From NCBI GenBank assembly GCA_964035545.1, contig OZ037766.1, positions 8,937,722 through 9,001,721 on the forward strand: 64,000 nt of DNA. The letters are read 5' to 3'. A program made the position numbers and the translations under genes. This document shows, one piece after another, positions 37,201 to 48,600 of the stretch. The number at the start of each line of letters is the position of its first letter. Position 1 is the stretch's first letter. A model generated the notes under the pieces. It was not told the origin of the DNA. It worked only from the letters and a program-made list of their open reading frames with translations, and did not search any database. The stretch is from Bugula neritina (taxonomy: Eukaryota > Bryozoa > Gymnolaemata > Cheilostomatida > Bugulidae).

Positions 37201-40200
37201 TTACTATATACACTTACTATATACACTTACTATATACACTTACTATATACACTTACTCTATTCTACCAACTGACACTATACACTCACCTAAGTTACTTGT
37301 AACTCTAACAGTGTATGGTAAACCATCTTGTCAAAACAATAAATCGTATTATCTATTGTTGAAGTCGAATGCTAGCCAGCCACTCTTTTTGTCGCACTTT
37401 TTGTGCCTCTAGTGTTATCTATCACTTGATTGGCTAATACCTAATGTTATCTATTACTTGATTGGCTAATACCTAATGTTATCTGTTACTTGATTGACTA
37501 TTTAGTGACATCACAGAAGAACTGGAAACAGCTGTTGATATTCTGGTTACTACTCCGGGCAGATTGGTTGACCACATCAGTTTTACTCCGGGATTTGATC
37601 TCACTCAGCTCCGATTTCTGGTCAGTGTTTTGATATTCTATGTTGACATTATTGAGTGTGTCTTCCTATGCAAGGTACTTCTAGGGTTTTGTATTGATGA
37701 TGTGTTTTAATTGCTCTACTTGCAGATTCTTGATGAAGTTGACAAAATTCTGGAGGAGGTAAAGCATGACTGGCTGGACTACCTGGAGAGAGCTGTATAT
37801 GACAAGAGAGGCTGGCCCCAGCCTATCACCGCTGCTTCGTACGTAGTGTAGAACTCAAGCTATTGTGTCGCGTGTTTGTATTGGTTATCAGCCACGTGAA
37901 GTGCTCCTGTCCTGCAAGACTGTCAATCAAAGTTCTATCCTTCTAGGTTAAACTCTGCCGCACTGCCTCTTCAAAAGTTACTCTTCTCAGCCACCCTAAC
38001 CCAGAACCCTGAGAAGTTAGAGAAACTGAGGCTATGTGAGCCTAGGCTATTCACTTCCGTCATATCCAAAGAGCAAGGTATGGATGTTGACCACCCTGAT
38101 GATCACTTTACTGGCAAATACACCACCCCTCAGGGTTTGCAGGTAATCATTCTAAAGTAAAAGTTAAGGCTTTTCTTATAACTTTAGTATATATAATGTT
38201 TTATCGGAAACTATCTTGTGATTTTTTGCAAAACATTATAATGCTGCAATAGATTTCCAGCAAGGCACCATCTTTCTTTGAGTGTTTGTACTGGCAGGAA
38301 AAGAGTTGTCTCACCCTTGTTTGTTTTTAAACTGAGGGAAATATCTCCATATCTTTTACAGTTTTACCGGTTTTGTAGAAAGTTTATTAAATTACAGAAG
38401 TAGGCTATAAAAATTAACTTTGTTTATCTTCCTAAAAACTTGAAATTTTTCTGGAATTGTTTGATTCTCAACTTGGTATCACTCTCGGTTATTGCAGGCT
38501 ACTATTAGTTGTAGTATCACCTAATATTTTATTGAATACTCAGTCAATTATTCCACTAACATAAGTAACAACATTGGCACACACTCATTTCAATACATGT
38601 TCTTTCAAAATTAGCCTCATGTCTATAGAATTCCTTCAGGAATTATAAAGACATGATTTTTTACTATATATTATGAAATCTGGTTTTGCTATTAAATAGA
38701 TAATTCCTTTTTATATGTAAAATATCTTCCCTCTTGTCTAAAGAGAGGTGTTTTAATTTTCATTACTCTTGGACGTCTCTTATTTTATAATGTTTCAAAG
38801 TAGCTCTTATTAACTGATGTAATTTAGCTATTGTGTTATATTGAACTATTTCTTGTTATTTTTATAGTTTCTAACCTCATTTTCATAAGTATTACTAAAC
38901 TTGATTTTAAGCTAATTTTTCAACATTGAAGCTCAACTAGAAAGTCTGTCTTAGTTTTATAATTAGATTATGCTTTAAAAACCAGTAGCTAAATTTAAAA
39001 ACTAATACATGATGATTAAACTGAATTGCAGTATAAACGTATCAGCATCATACTAGTGGGAGAACTCAACAGTTTATCTGAGTGTACCCAACATTACATG
39101 GAGCTGGAGTAGTCTAAATCCATCTTGCTTTATAGAAACCAGCTTTAAAATTTAGAAATTTTAGTAAGTTGACTGAAACTGAAAATGGGTACAAAGAATA
39201 TTAATTCATATTACATTTGCTGCATTGTGTTGTCCTCTAGGAGTACTATATAGAGTGTCGCGTACCAACAAACAAACCCCTAGTACTCCTATATCTGTTA
39301 CATACACTAAAGCTGAGGAAAGTACTTGTGTTTGCTGGATCCCAGGCCACAGTCCAGAGGTAGGTTGCACTGATAAAGTGCTCCGATATGTCTGTCATAA
39401 TATATGTTTTCCTAATTCGCCATTGCACATTGCTCATTGTAAACCTTGTTGTATATATTGAATAGGCTACACAAGTTGATGCAAGAATATAGCGAAGAAG
39501 TCAAAATAGCTCAGGTCTCTGGAGATATCTCTAAAAAGCGTCGAACTCAAATCATCCGACAGTTCAGTAGGAGTCATATTGACGTGTGAGTGCAGTAACA
39601 TGTTGCACAATAACAGAATAGTTCTTAGTAACAGGTCTTTAGTACAGTCCGATATAATATCACGACACAAGGGTATAGAAATATTCCCGCAATCCTCGTG
39701 GCAATAGGCTATTCAGTCACTTTTCTATGACAACTCTGTATCGTATGGACTTTGGTTAGACATACTTCCATATGTATTGCATTAATATAGTATTTTAAAT
39801 ATTTATGATAATGCTGTTTCTATTTTTGCTCAGTTCCTGTAGTTGACACTGTGGTCAGATATGATTTTTTTTGAAGGTCTGCTCTCTGTACTGCTATGTT
39901 TTTACTAATACCACTTCTTCTATATTTAGCTCAACTGTCCTTCACCTTTGTAAATATGTCGAACCTCTGAAGGCACCTTTGAAAATGGGATGTAGTCAAA
40001 CTATCCGACTATTGAATAATAAACAAATGCATGTTATACTATATAACAATATATCTGTTCTCAGTAAAATACTAACCCACATCAACATATCTTTATTAAT
40101 ATTTACAGTATAATAACAACTGATCTGATGGCTAGAGGCCTGGATGTTGATGACGTCTCGACTGTCGTATCCTATGACTCTCCTCCGTATATTAAAACCT

Positions 40201-40593
40201 ACATTCACAGAGTTGGGAGAACTGCTCGTGCAGGCAAACCTGGACAAGCTTATACCATTCTCAATGCTAAAGAGGTGACTTTCCATGCAAATCAGTGCAC
40301 ATGTTTAATATAACTTTGTCAAGTCAATAAAGATCATTAATCAACCATTTTCATAATAATTTTTTAAGTTGTGAAGCATTTACTTAGTATTTTTATATAC
40401 TCAATATGCAGCAAATTGTAATAAATTTTTTTTCTCAATTTTACGTTTCATTCCTACTTGTATATTTTAGGTATCCTATTTCAGGAAGATGATCAAATCA
40501 TCATCTAAATCTGTTAAAGCAAAGAAAGTAGGCCGGTCTGAACTAGCACCATATGTGGAGAGATGTAAACAGATTCTAACAGCTAAAGAATAA
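34224..40593 (+). CDS. DDX51: DDX51/Dbp6-like ATP-dependent RNA helicase
   Basis: Nucleolar DEAD-box helicase of large ribosomal subunit assembly. Exons: 34224-34367, 34945-35095, 35403-35548, 35777-35893, 37047-37108, 37506-37620, 37726-37838, 37947-38142, 39241-39359, 39466-39585, 40109-40274, 40471-40593; 523 aa with continuous frame. Motifs in order: Q motif region ITHLFPVQ (about 93-100), Walker A APTGSGKT (131-138), TPGR, motif II LDEVD (247-251), FSATL (about 296), VFAGSQATVQRL, VSGDISKKRR, TTDLMARGLDVDDV, and motif VI HRVGRTARAGKPGQA. The FxxEPRLFTS-type and EYYIECR segments and the insertion after motif II (WLDYLERAVYD) fit the DDX51 group. Motif II is DEVD rather than DEAD. It is shorter than human DDX51 (about 666 aa), mainly at the N terminus. 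The start ATG at 34224 directly follows a potential acceptor (CTTTAG), so an untranslated leader exon is possible. Confidence 0.92.
37123..37257 (+). repeat. 13-bp tandem repeat (CACTTACTATATA)
   Basis: Begins just after the donor of DDX51 exon 5. Six or more copies are nearly exact and degrade toward the 5' side (CACTTACTCTGTA, CACTTACTTTGTA). Confidence 0.9.
37413..37497 (+). repeat. 32-bp direct repeat, 2.6 copies
   Basis: Unit TGTTATCTATTACTTGATTG plus GCTAATACCTAA, three successive copies. The last truncated copy runs straight into the acceptor of DDX51 exon 6 (ACTATTTAG at 37505), so the repeat supplies the branch-point region. Confidence 0.85.
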
Positions 40594-42650
40594 TTCAACG
40601 CACAAGATATTTTAATGTAAGTATGCTGCTAGCAGCTAGTGTGAAAAGTTGTGAGATGAGTAGTTCAATGAGGTGTAGGGAAAGAGAATTATAACATTGG
40701 AGGTCATTATATGCTATATTGTAGTACGTATTGCTCATGTTGCAAAACAAAATCCCATTACCTGTTTTATTCATTTTTTAAAGAGTTTAAAATAGGATTT
40801 TGAAAAAAAGAAACAAAATGTAACCAGGGCAACGTATTGTGTTTAAAAATTAGATCTACACTGGCATTGTCAGTGTGTGACAATTGCTAAATGGCAAGAT
40901 ATTTAACCATTAGGTGTTGTCCCCTTGCTGAGTAATTTTGTTGAATTTGTTTAACTTTGTCATTGGAGTTTTTCATTGTTTCATTTAATAATTATGTTTT
41001 CTGTTATATTGAAAAATGTTCCATTTTATTTCTGTCGTTTATTTTAATCAGTTGTTATAGACCTGTTTTCCATATCACCCAGTAGCAATGATGAATGATC
41101 ATTTTTAGCTGTAGTGTGAACGAGGCATTAGCCATCCGCTTAAAATGGGTCTCTCTATGGTTTATACCCTGTTATTATTTAGTTGGCAAAATAAAGTATA
41201 AATTACTCAAGATTTATTCAAGGCAAAAAAAGTTTAGTATGTCTTCCCCGAGGGTTTAAACCCTTCCTGCACACACACACACCTACTTTGCAGTGTGGGC
41301 TGAGCCCTTAGCCACTGTGCTACCGGACTAACTGAAAATGTAGGCTCCACATAGGATACTTGTTGACCTATATACTGCACATTGCATGGTAAATAGATAC
41401 TGTAAAGGATTAACCCTTGCTTAAAAGCATGCTATGTTATTATCTTATAATACCTGTAGCTAATTTTAGTTAGTCCAATTTTTTTAAAAATAAGTGCTAC
41501 AATAATCAAAGGTGTGGCAACAATTAGCTATACAATGTTGTTGGTGGCAATTACTACTAGTTGAACAAGTTTATGTGGGGAAGTACTTTGATGAGAAATA
41601 AAAGTATAAACATGTCATTGTCTACATGTTGACGAAATGAACCTTATATCATGGTCATTTTCCTCTAATTTTTTTTCGTAACAAGTTGCAAGAGAAGTAG
41701 CAGGTGGTATCTTTTCTGAGCTAGTTGTCTACACATCTAAATTTCATCTCATATAGGTACTAGTCACATCATGTATTGTGGTAGCTGATTTCAATTAATC
41801 AAACTCTTTTATTTTTGCTCAGTGTTTCAGTATTTTTTATTTTAAAATAATCATTATTTGCTTTGTATAACTACCAATAACTATGTCGATTCACGCCTAA
41901 GTTTTTTACTCTTTATTATTGTATTGTGTAATACTGTAAAAGCAATCTGCCTAATGTAAGTTAATCGCCCAATAATTAGGAACTCTCACTTTTTTTTCAG
42001 TTTTACCAAAGTTTTAACACATTAAATTTAGCAATTGGATGCTCAGTTCGTCTGAATTTTTGATAACTTTAGAGTAAACTCAGTTGAGTGTAATTTCCAA
42101 CTATTCAGGATGTTGTAGCAAGTGATTCAGTCAATTCTCTTTAGTGTCAAATGTTGGGCTTCAGGGAAAGCATGTTTGAGCAGTTTTCTCATTTGCTGCC
42201 TTTAAGGGTTTTGGGTAGAAATTATACCCCCCCTCGAAGAAGCTGTGTTAGTATGTTCCCAGGCTGTTCAATATGAAGGCACCAACAAACTTAGACCAAG
42301 CTCTATAATTAACTCTCTCTCTCATCAGTCATATAGACAAAAAAAATTATTGAAAATAATTTAACTTAAGTATTTTGCTGTAGTACCACAATACAGTGCA
42401 AAAATGTTGACTTTATCAGGTTGAAAAAAATATTGTCTATACTTAAATAATTTGTAGTGTTTTGTGATTCTAATGACAAATGTCTAAATTGAAATATATA
42501 GAATAATGTAATAGCTATTTGTGACTTCATACACCAAATAAATATATGTTTATATTATATAATTCTACTCCGCACTTTTGTGCGGCTATCACTATCGGCC
42601 TTCAATTGAACAGTGTAAGTCATATTGTCCTTGCATTATCACAAAATCTT
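40594..42650. other. Intergenic region between convergent genes
   Basis: Contains the 3' UTRs of the DDX51-like gene (plus) and the VGLUT gene (minus) and the SINE at 41238-41332. I see no further exon. Confidence 0.6.
41238..41332 (-). mobile_element. tRNA-derived SINE
   Basis: Read on the minus strand it begins CCGGTAGCACAGTGGCTAAG, a tRNA A box (TAGCACAGTGG). About 55 bp on it has the B-box-like GGGTTTAAACCC, the spacing of an RNA polymerase III internal promoter. A (GT)n tract lies between the boxes. The GC content is well above the surroundings. It does not fold as an intact tRNA. Confidence 0.75.
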
Positions 42651-42652
42651 GT

Positions 42653-45600
42653 TCAGTTGTACTGCGTCCTGCTGTCGTACACTGGGTCTTCACTGCTGTC
42701 ACTTTCGTCGCTGCTGTCTACCGCTGACGTTTCGTTGTCGTCGCTTTCACTACTTCCTCTGCTAGCAGCATCATCTGCTAGATAACAAATTCACACTCAT
42801 ATTGGTTGAATTATTTGTGGCGAGTTGTACATGGTTCAAATCAGGTGGAGTCTTTGAAAATATAAGTATTTTCGCTACACTTTACAAGAAAAATAAAGCA
42901 AGAGTTCGAACTCATACAATTCATTTACCAATTCTATTTAACCTTTTTAGAAGTGATCTGGTAGATCTGGTAAAGGCTGATTGTGGCTATTACGTGATTG
43001 GTGGAAACTCTTCATCAACGTCTTATCTTTTTATCATATAAAGCTTGCCAAATTCATTTTTAATAATCCATCGATGCAGCCATGAAAATATTTTATAAAA
43101 ATGAAGAAAGTTTTGTAGTCTCATGCAAGCTACTTTCTGTATCTACCTGTGTTCACCTGTATCTACCTGTCAGCCAGTCTTGTGTTACTAATTTTTACAC
43201 TCACCTGCGTCACCAGTCGCATTGTTCGTGGAATCAGCTCTAAGCAGTTCTTCAGATATGGCGCCTTTAGTGTAACTCCTTGCATATTCTTCACCCCAGT
43301 TGTGTTGGCCATGTTTGGAACTTTGCAGACTGTGTACACTTCCTTTCATACTTCCATACTTTGATAGGTTGTCCTTGATTTCTTCTTCTTGTAGCTCTAT
43401 GCAAACACCAACATGTATTATAATGTATAATGACATATTTTATGCAGTATTGTGTAGTAGCATAGGTCTTCATAACTTTGTATATTGTAGGGTTCCCTAT
43501 TTTTACATACTCTGTAGGCAATTAAAAGGAATTTTCTGTTTGTCGCTACGTAATTTTTGTCCTTTTTTACGGTCACTTAAATTTTTAGGCTGCAGTTTTC
43601 TAACATGAATTGAGGCATCAACATCGATATAACTTGGAAACCTTGCATACATGGATATACATATACTTAGTGTAATAAGGGCAATCCTTATCGGGAAACG
43701 ATGTTGACCACCCATGTTTCGATCTTTGCTCTCAATTTGGTTATAAGGGTTGTATTCTGTGATTAAATTAATGCATACAATATTCTGTGCTTATACAAAT
43801 TACAAAGTTAAACACAAATAATACAGTAAAATGGGTTTTTGCCTATACAAAATATAAACTAACCTTGTGGGTTTGCCCATTCTTGCTTTTCTCCAGATGC
43901 AAATATTCCAAAAAATATTATTCCTATATAGTGTATAATGCCAGCCATTAGAAACACGTATTTCCATTCTTTAAGCATGTCTTCCTGTAAAATAAAAAGA
44001 AAAGTTATGTGCTCTACAATAATCAGTCATGGCAATAAAAGCCACTGTATTAAAAGTTTGGCCTTACCATGGGTGTGTCCTTATAATTTATATGTTGATG
44101 TATAACAGATAAATTGCACACATTTTCCTAATTTCACTGTAATACTAATATAGGGGTATGTCAGAGTATGTAAAAAGCCCACGATTACAGTTAGTCTTTG
44201 TAATGTTTGTTATCTGTACTGGTCAACGTAATCACAATGTATAAGGGTAAGATAATAGTACGTACATTTATAGTAAATCCTGGCTCCTCAGACTCACTCT
44301 TCTGTACTGGTAGTAACTAAAAGTCAAACATAATTTAACTTAGTCCATAATAATGTAGACATTCATCACATTTCCTAATAATTTAATAGTATTGCTTTGA
44401 AATGCATTGCAGGCATTTGAAGATGATCCGATAGTGGAACTTCGCTCAGTGTGGTGAGAAACAGAGAGAGGAAATGAGCAAGGACAACCTATGCATTCAG
44501 TGCCTTCATGTCAACTAACAGCTGTAGACAAAATGTTACTTTAGAAATCCTAAGGGTTGATATGTGACTCGTTGAAAATAACAAGCGGAGAAAATAGCTT
44601 TTCTTTTGCCATCATTTGTCTTTCTTGTTGGACTCCTCATAGCATTCAACATGTTTTATGTATAAAGAATGGAACCATGTATATGCATTTGCTGTTACTG
44701 GATTGAGAAGTTGCCATTTGTTGCTATTTCCTCACCTCAGACCCAGTTAATGCTGACACGGCTATTGGGCAGAGAATACCAGACAAAGTACCAAATCCAT
44801 TTGAAATACCCATGAGAATTGATGCGTACCTCGGGGCAATATCCAAGTGATTAACATTGTAACCTGTAAAATGTCACATGTTCTGTTAGAAGTTCTATTT
44901 TTGATGCAATCATGTGGCATATTCTGTGAGATACATTTAGATTATCCAGGTCTGCTACTATTAGCAATAATGTAGCATTTTCTGTCTCGAGTGCTCATAT
45001 TTATTTCATCAATAAAGTTTTTTCACTTTGAATTTTTGATTTCACCATTAATTTTTTTTAAAAGCAATCTGGCAATAAAATACATTAAATTTGCTGTGCA
45101 TATTGTGTATTACTACAAAGCTATTACTACAAAGCTATACTGACACTTTATACTGTACGGTTCCTCTGTTTCCGTGTTGAAAAATAGTGAAAATTTGCCT
45201 GAAATTTTATTGATTTAAAGTAAAGTTGAACATAAATTTAGATTCTAACGATAATATTTACAATGGTTACCTGAAATGGCAAAGCCACTAAATCCAACTG
45301 CAAGCATTAGAGACACAATGGCTACTGGGTAACTTTGAGTAAAGGCAACAACCAATAAGAAAGTGGCCTCCAAACCAAAACCTGCAATTTATAGTAAAAA
45401 CAGCATTAAGACATCAATGTCCCTCAAAACAAATGTGTAGTTATTTAGTTTCTGAACGGTTTTCTGTGTACTTTTGAAAGTATAAAGAAATATATAATGA
45501 TCATGGTGTTTTAGGTATTGTTTTTCTATGCATTACCACCGCAGTTGAAGATCTTTCGAACATTTGTGGTGGACAGTAATCCTTTTCGTCTGAGCAGATC

Positions 45601-48600
45601 AGCCAAATAGCCACCAAATGGTACAACAATTGCCATTAGCAGATGGGGCAACGCACCTAACCCTCCACTCTGAAATGTTTATAACAATGTTTATTAATTG
45701 CTGCATGAGATTTAAAACTGCACATGATTTAATAGTAAAATTATGTACTTTTATTTTGTTGTTTAAAACGTAAAGGTTGGGTTCAACTATCAACATTTAA
45801 AGTTAACAGAAAAGGCAACAGTTTGAAAAAAAAACTTTTAATAAGATTTTAAAACTGACAGAAACTTTCAATCAATTTGAATGACGGAATTTTTCACTAA
45901 CACTGCCTAATAATCTTATTGCAACATGGTTAATAACAGTGTACTGGTTTAGGGAGCTGATCTCTTTATATATATAGTAGTTGTTTCTATATTATTTCTA
46001 TGTTATAATATATTTCTAATATATTTGCTGACACGCATATAACTGTACCCTTGCATTGATATACAAATAACATCTAATACGTGAGACTACTCATCCGCTA
46101 ACTCACCATGCCAATAGGAATGTTGAATACTTGATGGAGGTATTTTGTCTGATGGACAATAAGAAGATAAAATGTCCAACTTCTACATATATTCGCCACA
46201 ATTATAGCATAAACTGGCATTGATGTAAAAATCTTCTTCCATGGTGTGTGAGAAAACTGATAAAACCAAAAGCATGCTAATAATATGATATCATAAAAAT
46301 CATGTGGTTAAATAAATTATTTTCGCAAATGTGACAATAAACGGTATACCTATACATTTACTAATCTTGCAAGCTTTCAAACTAATATATCAACGAAATG
46401 TGAGCGTTCAGCCATATTATAGTTCTCAGCACTACTTCGAGACCAAATTTGGAAGGCTGATATTTTTTCTCCATTGCCGCCATTTCTAGCAATCTATGCA
46501 TGAAAAATTATAAGACTTCAACCTGTTCGTAGCTGACATACCTTGATAACAGTGTTGTCAGCTAAGCCAAGACTTTCTTCTATGTAAATTCTTTCATCCT
46601 GGGGTATTCTCGGATGACTCGCTGGTCTCTCAAAGGATAGGAACCACCACACTATTCCCCAGAGTATGCCTACTACTCCTAAAATTGGTCACACATTTTT
46701 TTTTAAATGTTGTGTTAAGCAGCTAAACATGACAAATTTTCCATGCCTTATTCTAGTTTCCTCGGGCTATGTTAATTATGTATGGTTAGAAAACTATAGT
46801 CTATAGGTTAAAGATGGCATCGGGATGACAACAATGAACTGCTGACATCTTTATGCAGGTGGAGTCGTTTTCTAGCCATGAATTGTCACCTTTTTGCTTA
46901 TGGCTAATTTTGTTATGTTTTTTCTACATAAATATAATAAATACAGCGTAAAATATATACTGCAACTGATTACAACTTGAGACTAAATTTACCATAAAAG
47001 TAGAAGCATGCCTCCCATGTAATGGTGGTGAGAAAGCTGGAGACAGGCAGACCAATCACAGCACCTGCGTATGACCCACAAAAGGCAATGGTAGCTAGTT
47101 TAGATCTCTCCAGTGGTGGTGCCCAGTATCTCCAGATGCCGTGGCAGGCTGGGTAAGTGACGCCCTATTTATATAGAGGACGTTCTTGCACTAATGGAAT
47201 CCAATTAATGCATATATGCAGAGATATCCATTATTTTGTTGTTTGTTTGATAAACAACATATATTTTAGAATTAGTTTAATGCGTGCAGGGGAAAAATTT
47301 ATTTTGCAGCTTGTTTAATAAATAAAGTATATTATAGAACTGTAGCGAACATCATTTTTCAAGCACTGTGAGTTAAGAATTGAAACGAATTTAATACTGA
47401 AACTACAGCTTCCCTTTTGTATAATATCCATGTATGTATTATACAGTGGTGATCATTTTATGGGTTTGAAATTAACAAATAACCAAAACCATTAACTCAG
47501 TAAACTCGCTCACTGACCTCTATAAGTCCTTGAGTTACTCTCACAGCAATGGCTGCTCCATAGTGCAGTTTACAAGCTGATGGCAGAAAAAGGTTAAGTA
47601 GAGCTGACCCTGTTATTGCACACCCAAATACTCTGAAATATACCACAGCTCTCTGATTTCTGTTATGTCTAATTTTTTTCATCACCATCCAATTTTTGTT
47701 GTTTAGAATTTAGATTATCTTTTAACAAAATTTTTAGCATAAAGATCCTGTAAATTTATTTTTATAAAGTTAGTTTATTTATATAACTAAGCCAAGTGCA
47801 TAATTCAATTTCACCAAAAAAAACATATTTGGTGTACGGTTTACTAGAAAAAGTTAAAAGTTTTAACTCTTTTGTCAACATTAATGATTTTTATATTTTG
47901 CAACCTAATCTGGTTTCAAAAAAAAATTAATTAAGCTTATATCGGACAGAAAAATAGTGAAAAAAAATTTAAAAAACACTTTCAGATGCTAAGCTCATAT
48001 TACCCACATACCTGTTTGCAGGTAAGACTCCACTCAGGTATCCTCCAGGAACTTGTGTTATCAGATAACCCCAGAAGAAAGAACTGTCTATCAGTCCTTG
48101 CTGAGCACCAGTCCAGTCAAATTCTGCCTGATAACAATACAAGTGCATTACAAGTTAGTAAACTGCGTATATGCTGTTAGTTAATAAATGCTCTCATCTT
48201 AGAGTAAATTACTTACAAAAAACCTTTGGTATAATTTAGTTGTTAATGATTTTAAACCTTCCCTTTCCTCTGAGAAATTTTTGTGAAATGCTAGTTTGAT
48301 AAATAAAAGGAAATTACAATGTATAGTTTATTTTTTTCATATTAGATTTATTTTGCTCTTTCATAAAGTATTACCACCTCAGTTTCATTGCTTTGCTTAG
48401 TCATCTCAATCATTGCTACCCCCATGTTACACCTTATGCCAAATGATATCATGAAGCCAAGGCTAGCCAGCAGGGACATCTGGTATCGAGTTGGTATTGA
48501 ACAGGCACAAACAGAAGTCTTAGCCATACACCTGCAACAATGTAAATGTTATCTGTAAACTTTAGAATGATTTTTTGTTGCTAAAATATCACTGTGTAAA

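Noticed and set aside
44276-44317. Candidate VGLUT exon between the exons at 44736 and 43984
   Set aside because: The neighbouring exons join in phase and match the VGLUT family without it.
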